Source: an uncultured Opitutia bacterium
Lineage (GTDB): Bacteria; Verrucomicrobiota; Verrucomicrobiia; Opitutales; UBA953
Reading direction: 5' to 3'
DNA length: 8,248 nucleotides
Assembly (NCBI GenBank): GCA_903882335.1
Contig: CAIRWP010000062.1
Coordinates: 1 to 8,248 of the forward strand
In this document: in pieces, positions 1 through 6,443 of the stretch
How the letters are laid out: each line of letters begins with the position of its first letter
How positions within the stretch are numbered: the stretch's first letter is position 1
The notes under the pieces: model-generated
What the model was told of the DNA's origin: nothing
What the model saw: only the letters and a program-made list of their open reading frames with translations
The model's database searches: none
Program-made: the position numbers and the translations under genes

Positions 1-67
1 CAAGGTGCCCACCCGGGTGCGTTTCGTCCCCGCTGTCTCCGGCGACCGCCTGAAGAAGATCCGCTGA
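1..67 (+). CDS. C-terminal end of an upstream gene, possibly an AMP-forming acyl ligase (partial)
   Basis: Reading from base 2 gives 21 codons without a stop, then TGA at 65-67, one base before the ATG of the next gene. The visible tail is basic and ends SGDRLKKIR. What is seen is only this tail and its tight coupling to the downstream operon. A pattern of K-x-P followed by a hydrophobic strand and then S-G-x-x-L-K-K resembles the end of ANL-superfamily (AMP-binding acyl-CoA or acyl-ACP) ligases, where a Gly-Lys segment near the C-terminus completes adenylation. The match is short, the usual Gly-Lys is replaced by Gly-Asp, and many unrelated proteins end in basic tails. The existence of a coding end here is fairly secure; the family is a guess. 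Confidence 0.5.
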   Translation, partial: KVPTRVRFVPAVSGDRLKKIR

Positions 68-68
68 C

Positions 69-1430
69 ATGACCGCCTTGCTGCCGTATCTCCTCCTCGA
101 TGCGATCCTCCTGATCGGGGCCGTCGTCTTCCTGGGATCCCGCCTGTCCTTCTGGCATCCGGCCACGACCTACCTCCTCTTCCACGCCTACAGCTTCAGC
201 GTCCGCGCCTGGCAGCTCTTCGACGGCGCCAGCCCGATGTACGCCGAGAACGGCGCCTTCGATGTCATCCGCCCGGAGGAATTCCAGCGCGCCTTGCTGC
301 TCGCCGACGTGGCCTTGGCCGTCTTCGTCGCCGCCGCCTATTACGCCCATCGTCGGTTCGAGCAGGCCGCCCACGAACCGATCCGCCGCCGGCTCATCAA
401 CCGCGCGGCGGTCCTCATGGTCGCCGGTCTCTGCCTGCCGGCCGGCTTTTTCGTCTTCCTGACGTCCAAGGCGGGCGGCGTCGCGGCGAACGCGCTGACC
501 GAGACGAACTACTACACGGTGATGGGGATGTGGCCGATCGGCTGCCTCGGCCTGCTCATCTACCTGCGCGGCTTCCGGTGGTACCTCCTGCTGCCGACGG
601 CCCTGTACCTAGGTTTGGTCGCGGTGCAGGGTTACCATCGGTTCATGCTCGTCCTGCCGCTGGTGTTTCTCGCGTCCTACTACCTGCAGGCGCGTCGCCG
701 GCGCTGGCCGGGCCTGCCGATCCTCTGCGGCGCACTCCTGGTGTTCCTGGTCCTGCCCCGCCTCAAGTCGATCGGGCAGGCCGTCCAGGCGGGCGATTTC
801 AACGAGGCGGTCCAGCTGGTGGGCGATTCGTTCCGCTCGACCAAGGGGCTGGAGGGGTCCTCCAGCGAGCAGTTCCTCGACCAATACGCCGGGGCGCTCA
901 CCATGGCCGATGATTACGGTAAGGTGTACTTCGGCTCGACCTACCTGGCCATCGTGACCTTGCCGATCCCACGCTCCCTCTGGCCCGCCAAGCCTGGCTT
1001 GGGCGACCACACAATCGAGATCTCGACCGCCCGCCGCCAGTACGACCGGGAGGGTCGCATCATCACCTACCTCGGGGAGTCCTACCTGAATTTTCGCTAC
1101 CTCGGCATCGTGCTCTTGCCCGCTTTGCTTGGCTTCTTCCTCACGCGGTGGTGCCTGCGGGCGACCAGCGGCCCGCTCCATCGTTTCGACGGCTACCTGT
1201 ACACGGTCTTCGCGATGGCCTACGTCCAGCTGTTCCGCGACGGCCTGCTGTCGATCTTCGTCTTCACAGTCGTGCACAACATGCCGATGCTCTTCGCCTG
1301 GATCCTCCATGCCTTGCCGGGCTTCGCCCAACGGGTGGTCGATCCGCCGCCGGCGCATCCGCTGGCGCAGGAGGATCTCACGCTCGGTCCGCCCCCCGGT
1401 GTCGCCCCCGGCGGCCCCCCACCCCGATGA
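69..1430 (+). CDS. Wzy-like oligosaccharide repeat-unit polymerase (polytopic membrane protein)
   Basis: This 453-residue inner-membrane protein has about ten to twelve hydrophobic segments, clearest near residues 4-23, 74-92, 112-132, 150-167, 170-206, 216-233, 336-357 and 392-414. A long hydrophilic stretch at about 234-335, interrupted by one hydrophobic patch near 291-300, is probably the large periplasmic loop. That loop carries the phrase IPRSLWPAKPG (300-310). It is followed by YLGESYLNF and, near the end, QLFRDGLLSIFVF, a pattern typical of O-antigen/EPS polymerases in which Arg residues near the last helices are thought to act on the lipid-linked glycan. Such proteins diverge strongly in sequence, so the call rests on topology, these short phrases and the neighbours. 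The last 30 residues form a Pro/Gly-rich tail without hydrophobic segments, probably cytoplasmic. The ATG at 69 follows the previous stop by one base. A Wzx-type transporter or an O-antigen ligase is a less likely alternative. Confidence 0.72.
   Translation: MTALLPYLLLDAILLIGAVVFLGSRLSFWHPATTYLLFHAYSFSVRAWQLFDGASPMYAENGAFDVIRPEEFQRALLLADVALAVFVAAAYYAHRRFEQAAHEPIRRRLINRAAVLMVAGLCLPAGFFVFLTSKAGGVAANALTETNYYTVMGMWPIGCLGLLIYLRGFRWYLLLPTALYLGLVAVQGYHRFMLVLPLVFLASYYLQARRRRWPGLPILCGALLVFLVLPRLKSIGQAVQAGDFNEAVQLVGDSFRSTKGLEGSSSEQFLDQYAGALTMADDYGKVYFGSTYLAIVTLPIPRSLWPAKPGLGDHTIEISTARRQYDREGRIITYLGESYLNFRYLGIVLLPALLGFFLTRWCLRATSGPLHRFDGYLYTVFAMAYVQLFRDGLLSIFVFTVVHNMPMLFAWILHALPGFAQRVVDPPPAHPLAQEDLTLGPPPGVAPGGPPPR
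1427..1430 (+). other. ATGA stop/start overlap (translational coupling)
   Basis: The TGA of the polymerase gene (1428-1430) shares bases with the ATG of the glycosyltransferase (1427-1429). No Shine-Dalgarno motif precedes it; the 20 bases upstream are almost all C, with a few G and A. Initiation therefore probably depends on ribosomes terminating at the upstream gene. Confidence 0.75.
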
Positions 1431-2605
1431 AAGCCATCGTCCATGTCGTCTATGATTGCGTGCCGGGGGCCTATGCCGGCGGCGTGCAGAAGATGGTCTT
1501 CGAGCTCGCGAGCGCCCAGCGTCGGGCGGGCGCCGACGTCGAGGTCTGGGCGGTCAACGCGCTCCGGGCGGGTGCGACGGAGGATCATGGCGGGCTCACC
1601 CTGCGCTATTTCATGCCCGATGACGCCCTCGGACTGGTCAAGTCGGACCGGCTGGAGGCGCACCTGCGCGCGTTGCCGCCCGGGCACGTGCTGCACGCCC
1701 ATAACTCCTTCCACCCGCTCAACCTGCAGGTCGGCGAGGCCGGGGCCGCCAGGGGCTTCCCGGTTTATTATCACCCGCATGGCGCCTTGGATCCTTCGCT
1801 GTTCCAAGGCTGGTCGTGGCGCGCGCTGAAGAAGCGGCTCTACATCCGGTTCGTCGGTCGCCTCGACCTGAACCGTTCCGCCGGGGTCTTCGCCCTGACC
1901 GGGAACGAGGAAGCCCAGCTGCGTTCCCTCGGCGTCACCGCCCCGGTCGCCGTGATTCCGAACGGCGTCGCCGCCGCGGAGTCTGCCGAGGTCCCGCCGG
2001 CGGAGTCCGCGCGCCGCGCCGCCGCCTTCCGCGCCGCGCATGCCCTGCCGAGCACGGCCAAGGTCCTGCTGTTCGTCGGTCGGATCAACCCGAAGAAACG
2101 ACTGGAGGACATTATCACCGCCTTTGCGGAACTCGCCCCGCGCGAGCCGGACCTGCACCTAGTCCTGGCGGGCCAGGCCGACGACGCCTACCTCCGCGCT
2201 TTGCGCGGGTTGGTCGACCGGACCGGCCTGTCCGCGCGCGTCCGTTGGGTCGGCTTCCTGGACGAGCGGGCCAAGCCGGCGGCCTTCGCCGCCGCCCATT
2301 GCTTCGTCCATGCGTCCGTCTCGGAGGGCATGGCGTTGGCGATCCTCGAGGCGATGGCCCACGGTTTGCCCGTGGTCGCCACCGAGGGTTGCTACATGCG
2401 GGCGGCGGCGGAGCTCGGCGCGCTGCGTGAGTGCGCGCAAGGCGGCGCGGCCTTGGCCGCAGCGTTGGCGCCCGTGCTGGCCGACCCCGCCGGGGCGCGG
2501 ACGCTGGGCACGGCGGGACGTCGCTATATCCAAGAGGCGCATGACTGGGACCGGCTCGCCCGTCGTTACCTGCGCATCTACGAGGAGGGCTTGCCCGCGC
2601 GCTGA
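1427..2605 (+). CDS. GT4-type (GT-B fold) glycosyltransferase
   Basis: This 392-residue cytoplasmic enzyme is expected to transfer a sugar from a nucleotide donor, with retention of configuration, onto a growing lipid-linked repeat unit. The N-terminal acceptor domain opens with a beta strand and the loop AGGVQKMVFELA (17-28), the usual glycine-rich start of GT4 enzymes, and includes HPHGALDP (116-123). The linker VIPNGV (176-181) leads into the donor domain with FVGRINPKKR (216-225), where the Arg and Lys normally contact the donor phosphates. The EX7E motif is present as E300 and E308 in SEGMALAILE. Length and motif order are normal and complete. The ATG at 1427 is chosen because it overlaps the upstream stop as ATGA and starts exactly at the first beta strand; an in-frame start at 1148 would lie inside the polymerase gene. 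Donor sugar and linkage cannot be read from the sequence. Confidence 0.9.
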   Translation: MKAIVHVVYDCVPGAYAGGVQKMVFELASAQRRAGADVEVWAVNALRAGATEDHGGLTLRYFMPDDALGLVKSDRLEAHLRALPPGHVLHAHNSFHPLNLQVGEAGAARGFPVYYHPHGALDPSLFQGWSWRALKKRLYIRFVGRLDLNRSAGVFALTGNEEAQLRSLGVTAPVAVIPNGVAAAESAEVPPAESARRAAAFRAAHALPSTAKVLLFVGRINPKKRLEDIITAFAELAPREPDLHLVLAGQADDAYLRALRGLVDRTGLSARVRWVGFLDERAKPAAFAAAHCFVHASVSEGMALAILEAMAHGLPVVATEGCYMRAAAELGALRECAQGGAALAAALAPVLADPAGARTLGTAGRRYIQEAHDWDRLARRYLRIYEEGLPAR

Positions 2606-2607
2606 GC

Positions 2608-4500
2608 ATGTGCGGCATCGCGGGATACCTCGGTGATTTCGCGGCGGAACTCCTGCCGCGGATGAACCAAGCCCAGGCCCATCGGGGGCCGGACGGGCAG
2701 GGCGTCTGGTCGTCCGGACGCGTCGGCCTCGCGCACGTCCGCCTGGCGATCCTCGACCTTTCCCCGGCCGGTCATCAGCCGATGTCCGACGTGCGCGGCC
2801 GGGTGACGCTGGTCTTCAACGGCGAGATCTACAACTACCGGGAACTCCGCGCCCGGCTGGAGCGCGAGGGCGCGACGTTGCGCGGCTCGAGCGACACCGA
2901 GGTGCTGGTCGAACTGCTCGCGCGCCATGGCCGCCGGTGCCTGCCGTGGCTTAACGGAATCTTCGCCTTCGCCGCCTGGTTCGCCGATGAGCGGCGCCTC
3001 CTGCTCGCGCGGGACGCGGCCGGCGTGAAGCCGCTCTACTGGACACGGACCCCGGCGGGTTTCGCGTTCGCCTCGGAGCTGAAGGCCCTGCTCACCGTCC
3101 CGGGCGTCGACCTGACGCCGGATGCCCAGGCGATCGCCTCCTACCTGACCTTGCTCTATGCGCCCGGGGAGCGCACGCCGGCCCGCGGCGTCCGCAAGCT
3201 CCGGCCCGGCGACTTCCTCGAGTGCGCGGAGGACGGCGCCGTCCGCCTGGCGTCGTTCGCCCCGGGGCATTACCGCGAGGAGGTGCAGGCTTTCCCGCGC
3301 GCGACCGCCGTGGAGGCGTGTCGTCACTACGTGTCGCAGGCGGTGCGTCGGCAATTGGTCGCGGACGTCCCGCTCGGCGGGTTCCTTTCCGGCGGGGTCG
3401 ATTCCACCACAATCGCCCACCACGCGGTCCGGCACCTCGCCGGCGGCGCCGACTACCCTTGCTTCTCCTTGGACCCCCGCGGCGGCGAGGCCGAAGGCTT
3501 TGCGGATGACCTGCCCTACGCGCGTCTGGTGAGCACGCGCCTCGGCGTCCCTTTGCACGTGGTGGGTCTCGCGGAGGAAAGCCTGGATGAGCTCGACGAG
3601 CTGGTCCGGAGCCTGGACGAGCCGACCCCGGATCCCGCGGCTTTCGCGACGCGCGCGATCTGCGCCGCCGCGCGCGACCGGGGCGTGAAGGTCCTGCTTT
3701 CCGGCGCCGGCGGCGACGATATCTTCTCCGGCTATCGCCGGCATCAGGCGCTGGCGTCCGAGCGCTACTGGGGTTGGATGCCGCCGCCCTGGCGCGAGGC
3801 CCTAGTCGACCTGAGCGCGCAGCTGCCGCGGGACAACCCCGCCGGCCGCCGCCTCGCCAAGCTTTTCGGTCATGCGTCCGCCCCGCCCGCTGAACGGTTG
3901 GCGAGCTACTTCCTCTGGCTGGACGACTCGGTCCTCGCTCCCGCGTTGGCGCCCGGTTTCCGGGAGGAGCTGCGTCGCTTCCGTTCGGTGGATACGATGC
4001 TCGACGCCCTGGCCACCTTGCCGACGGGCGTGAGCCGGCTCAACCAGATGCTCCACCTCGACCGGAGCTTCTTCCTGGCCGACCATAACCTCAACTACAC
4101 CGACAAGATGGCGATGGCGTGCGGCGTCGAGGTCCGGGTGCCCTTCCTCGACCCCGACCTGGTCGCCTTCACCGAACGCCTGCCGGATGACCTCAAGCAA
4201 CGCGGCCGTTCCGGTAAATACCTCCTGCGCGCCGCCATGCGCGGCGTGATTCCCGCGGAGGTGCTCGACCGCCCGAAGACCGGGTTCGGCTTCCCGTTGC
4301 GCCGCCTGCTGCACGGCAGCTATGGGCGCCGGCTCCGGCGCCTCGCCGCCGAAGGCCGCCTGGACGCCACCGGGGTCTTCCAGGGGGCTGGCGTCATCGC
4401 CTTGCTCGAGGCGGACGCCCGGGGCGAGGTCGATGCCGCCTACCCCCTGATGGGCGTGCTGTGCGTCGAGTCGTGGTTGCGCCAGTTCGCCGGCCGCTGA
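2608..4500 (+). CDS. AsnB-family glutamine-dependent amidotransferase (asparagine synthetase-like)
   Basis: This is a 630-residue two-domain enzyme. The N-terminal class II glutaminase domain begins MCGIAGYLG, with Cys2 as the nucleophile exposed after Met removal. It keeps RGPDG (26-30), R45, NGEIYN (71-76) and D96, all glutamine-binding or catalytic positions. The C-terminal synthetase domain has the ATP pyrophosphatase loop SGGVDS (261-266) and a second nucleotide-site motif SGAGGDDIFSGYRRH beginning at 365. All hallmark residues are present, so it should be active: ammonia from glutamine is channelled to an AMP-activated carboxylate. True asparagine synthetase is possible. Paralogues inside polysaccharide loci, and in exosortase-associated EPS loci, are often thought to amidate a glycan or precursor carboxyl such as a uronic acid, which fits this context. 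The ATG at 2608, two bases after the upstream stop, is fixed by the need for Cys at position 2. Confidence 0.9.
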   Translation: MCGIAGYLGDFAAELLPRMNQAQAHRGPDGQGVWSSGRVGLAHVRLAILDLSPAGHQPMSDVRGRVTLVFNGEIYNYRELRARLEREGATLRGSSDTEVLVELLARHGRRCLPWLNGIFAFAAWFADERRLLLARDAAGVKPLYWTRTPAGFAFASELKALLTVPGVDLTPDAQAIASYLTLLYAPGERTPARGVRKLRPGDFLECAEDGAVRLASFAPGHYREEVQAFPRATAVEACRHYVSQAVRRQLVADVPLGGFLSGGVDSTTIAHHAVRHLAGGADYPCFSLDPRGGEAEGFADDLPYARLVSTRLGVPLHVVGLAEESLDELDELVRSLDEPTPDPAAFATRAICAAARDRGVKVLLSGAGGDDIFSGYRRHQALASERYWGWMPPPWREALVDLSAQLPRDNPAGRRLAKLFGHASAPPAERLASYFLWLDDSVLAPALAPGFREELRRFRSVDTMLDALATLPTGVSRLNQMLHLDRSFFLADHNLNYTDKMAMACGVEVRVPFLDPDLVAFTERLPDDLKQRGRSGKYLLRAAMRGVIPAEVLDRPKTGFGFPLRRLLHGSYGRRLRRLAAEGRLDATGVFQGAGVIALLEADARGEVDAAYPLMGVLCVESWLRQFAGR

Positions 4501-4513
4501 ATCCTCTTTCCCG

Positions 4514-5590
4514 ATGCAGACCACCCTCCATGCCGTCCGGCTCGCCGGTCTCGCCGTCACGACTGGCCCGCTGGTCCGTGATTTCCTCGCGGATGGCCTC
4601 GCCGCGGGCCAGGACGCCGGCGCGCTCGAACGTACCGCTCGCACCGTGGGTCTGCGTCGCCGGCTGGTTGCGGCCCCCGGACAGACCGCGCTGGATCTTT
4701 GCGCCGACGCCGCCACGCGTCTCCTCGCGGCCTGTCCGGAGCCGGCCGCCCAGGTCGACGCGGTCATCTTCGTCACGCAGACGCCCGATCACGCGCAACC
4801 GAACAACGCGTGCCTGCTCCATGGCCGGCTCGGGCTCGCCCGCACCGTGGCGGCCTACGATGTCTCGCTGGGTTGTTCCGGTTGGGTCTACGCGCTGCAG
4901 CAGGCGGCCTTGCTCTGCGTGCACGGCGGAGCGCGCGCCGTTCTGCTTTGCGCCGGCGACACGTTGAGCCGGACGACCAACCCGCGCGACCGCGCGACGG
5001 ACCCGCTCTTCGGCGACGCCGGGAGCGCGACCTTGGTCGTGCGCGACCCGGCCGCCGGCCCCTGGCATTTCGTGCTCGGCACGGACGGCGCCCGCGCCCG
5101 CGTCATCGAGGTGCCGGGCGGGGGCGCCCGGTCGCCGCGCGGTGCCGAGCCCTGGGTCGAGCACGCGGACGCGGACGGCAACGTCCGCCACCCCGGCGAC
5201 CTCCACATGGACGGGCCCGAGGTCTTCAACTTCAGCCTGCGCGAGGTGCCGGCGGCGATTGCCGAGGTGATGGCGCTTGCCCGCTGGTCCGAGCCGGAGG
5301 TGGACGCGCTCGTCTTGCATCAGGCGAACCGCTTCGTCCTTTCCGCCGTCGGTCGTAAAGGCGGCTTTCCGGCCGCCAAGACCCCGATGGACCTCGTCGA
5401 ACGTTTCGGCAACCAAAGCTCCGCCTCGATCCCGTGCGCCTTGGTCGAGGCCCTCGGTCCGGAGCTGGGCCGACGTCCGCTCCGCGTCGTCGCCTGCGGC
5501 TTCGGCGTCGGGTTATCCTGGGGGGCCGTCGCGCTGACCCTGGGGCCGGTGACCCTCGTACCCACCGCGCCGCTTCCGCCCACCCCATGA
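4514..5590 (+). CDS. Beta-ketoacyl-ACP synthase III (FabH-like), probably dedicated to glycan acyl-chain synthesis
   Basis: This 358-residue thiolase-fold enzyme is expected to condense a short acyl-CoA with malonyl-ACP, or to transfer an acyl group. The catalytic triad is readable: C121 in SLGCSGWVYAL, H269 in LVLHQAN, and N300 in FGNQSSASIP. The C-terminal glycine-rich strand CGFGVGLSWGAVAL (328-341) is also typical. The stretch MDGPEVFNFSLREVP (232-246) is like that seen in FabH-type proteins outside primary fatty acid synthesis. It is somewhat longer than housekeeping FabH (about 320 residues) and ends in a Pro-rich tail. The residue three after the catalytic Cys is Trp, where FabH usually has Phe. 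The start at 4514 lies 13 bases after the upstream stop; its leader is pyrimidine-rich with no Shine-Dalgarno. The adjacent carrier protein gene and sugar acyltransferase argue for making a special acyl-ACP. A direct sugar acyltransferase role, as known for the KAS III-like CerJ, is an alternative. Confidence 0.9.
   Translation: MQTTLHAVRLAGLAVTTGPLVRDFLADGLAAGQDAGALERTARTVGLRRRLVAAPGQTALDLCADAATRLLAACPEPAAQVDAVIFVTQTPDHAQPNNACLLHGRLGLARTVAAYDVSLGCSGWVYALQQAALLCVHGGARAVLLCAGDTLSRTTNPRDRATDPLFGDAGSATLVVRDPAAGPWHFVLGTDGARARVIEVPGGGARSPRGAEPWVEHADADGNVRHPGDLHMDGPEVFNFSLREVPAAIAEVMALARWSEPEVDALVLHQANRFVLSAVGRKGGFPAAKTPMDLVERFGNQSSASIPCALVEALGPELGRRPLRVVACGFGVGLSWGAVALTLGPVTLVPTAPLPPTP
5587..5590 (+). 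other. ATGA stop/start overlap between ketoacyl synthase and carrier protein
   Basis: The synthase stop TGA (5588-5590) overlaps the carrier protein ATG (5587-5589). The preceding bases are C-rich (CCGCCCACCCC) with no Shine-Dalgarno, so the two partner proteins are probably made by coupled translation. Confidence 0.75.
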
Positions 5591-5814
5591 GCCTTGCCGA
5601 GGAACAACGCTGGCAGGCCTTGCAGGCCGATGTCGATGCGCTGGCCGCGGCGCCGGCGGGGATGGATACCGTCCTCGCCGGTTTGCCGCAGTGGGACTCC
5701 CTGGCCGTGCTCCTAGTCCTCACCCACGCGGAGCAGGTTCATGGCCGGATACTCACCGGCGCCCAGATCCGCGCCTGTCGCACCGCCCGTGACCTCGTCG
5801 CCCTCCTTTCCTAA
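5587..5814 (+). CDS. Acyl carrier protein (dedicated, 75 residues)
   Basis: This small four-helix carrier protein should be modified with 4'-phosphopantetheine on S38 in the motif WDSLA (36-40). It is then expected to carry an acyl chain between the adjacent ketoacyl synthase and acyltransferase. After the motif comes a helix with VLLVLTHAEQVHG, then an ILTGAQIR segment and a final helix TARDLVALL, which is the normal order for the family. The length is typical. It is less acidic than fatty acid ACP: 8 Asp/Glu against 5 Arg and no Lys. The Trp before DSL is common in specialised carrier proteins such as DltC-like and stand-alone ones. The ATG at 5587 overlaps the synthase stop as ATGA. An in-frame upstream start at 5434 would only add residues from within the synthase gene and no conserved carrier sequence. 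Confidence 0.88.
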   Translation: MSLAEEQRWQALQADVDALAAAPAGMDTVLAGLPQWDSLAVLLVLTHAEQVHGRILTGAQIRACRTARDLVALLS

Positions 5815-5815
5815 C

Positions 5816-6442
5816 ATGAAGAAACTCCTCATCGTCGGCGCCGGCGGCTTCGGCCGCGAGATGCACGCCTGGGCCCGGCAGCATCCCGACCACGGGCGTG
5901 TCTGGACCTTTGGCGCCTTCCTCGACGACAACCCGGCCGCGTTGAAACGCTTCGGCGACTTCGCCCCGGTCCGGCCCCTCACGGGACATCGTCCGGCGGC
6001 CGACGAGGTCTTCCTCTGCGGCCTCGGCCTCCCGCCGCAGAAGGAACAACTCATCGCTCCCTTGGTCGCCGCCGGCGCCGAGTTCCTGACCTTCATCCAC
6101 CCGCGCGCCCTAGTCGGCGAGCGCGTCCGCCTCGGGCGGGGGGTCGTGCTGTGCCCCGGGGCGATCATCTCCGCGGACGTCGAGCTGGGTGAATTCGCGA
6201 TGGTGAACCTCCACGCGACGATCGGGCATGACGCCCGCCTCGGCGACTGGAGCACCGTGAGCGCGCATGGTGACCTGACCGGCCGCGTCGAGGTCGCCGA
6301 CCGGGTCTTCCTGGGCAGCCGCGTCTCGGTCATCCCTGGCAAGAAGGTCGGTAGCCGCGCGGTCCTGGGCGCCGGCGCCGTGGTCATCGCGGACGTCCCT
6401 CCCGGCGTGACGGTGGTCGGCAATCCCGCCCGGATCCTCTAG
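5816..6442 (+). CDS. PglD/NeuD-like sugar N- (or O-) acyltransferase, left-handed beta-helix
   Basis: This 208-residue enzyme has a two-part architecture. Residues 1 to about 85 form a small Rossmann-like nucleotide-sugar-binding domain starting MKKLLIVGAGGFGREMHAW, the PglD N-terminal signature. From about 95 to the end, imperfect hexapeptide repeats form a left-handed beta-helix. NLHATIGHDARLGD (131-144) holds H138, which aligns by motif with the catalytic base (the His of the His-Asp pair) in PglD. GAGAVVIADVP and the C-terminal GNPARIL are family hallmarks. PglD itself acetylates the 4-amine of a UDP-4-amino-4,6-dideoxy sugar using acetyl-CoA. Here the gene sits directly behind a ketoacyl synthase and a carrier protein, so a longer or hydroxylated acyl-ACP donor is inferred. 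ATG 5816 lies one base after the carrier protein stop and matches the family N-terminus; the in-frame start at 5741 lies inside the carrier protein gene. Confidence 0.9.
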   Translation: MKKLLIVGAGGFGREMHAWARQHPDHGRVWTFGAFLDDNPAALKRFGDFAPVRPLTGHRPAADEVFLCGLGLPPQKEQLIAPLVAAGAEFLTFIHPRALVGERVRLGRGVVLCPGAIISADVELGEFAMVNLHATIGHDARLGDWSTVSAHGDLTGRVEVADRVFLGSRVSVIPGKKVGSRAVLGAGAVVIADVPPGVTVVGNPARIL

Positions 6443-6443
6443 C

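Noticed and set aside
1148..1426. N-terminal extension of the glycosyltransferase from an in-frame ATG at 1148
   Set aside because: The added 93 residues lie wholly inside the polymerase gene and are Arg/Pro-rich without fold signals, while the ATG at 1427 gives a perfect GT4 N-terminus.
3222..3509. Small plus-strand frames within the AsnB-like gene
   Set aside because: Low-complexity Arg/Pro/Gly translations out of frame with a well-supported enzyme.
2578..3744. Long minus-strand open frame (388 codons) opposite the AsnB-like gene
   Set aside because: It is antisense to a protein with complete catalytic motifs, has no recognisable domain, and is Arg/Gly/Ala-rich as expected for mirror frames in G+C-rich DNA.
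4501..4513. Possible promoter or terminator in the 13-base gap before the ketoacyl synthase
   Set aside because: The gap is too short for a promoter, contains no inverted repeat, and the operon continues in the same direction.
3802..5416. Two long minus-strand open frames spanning the AsnB-like and ketoacyl synthase genes
   Set aside because: Same composition artefact; they run across a real gene boundary and show no conserved motif.
5434..5586. N-terminal extension of the carrier protein
   Set aside because: The extra 51 residues come from another frame of the ketoacyl synthase and are Arg-rich; the 75-residue form from 5587 has normal carrier protein length.
5741..5815. N-terminal extension of the PglD-like protein
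   Set aside because: It overlaps the carrier protein gene; the family signature begins exactly at the ATG at 5816.
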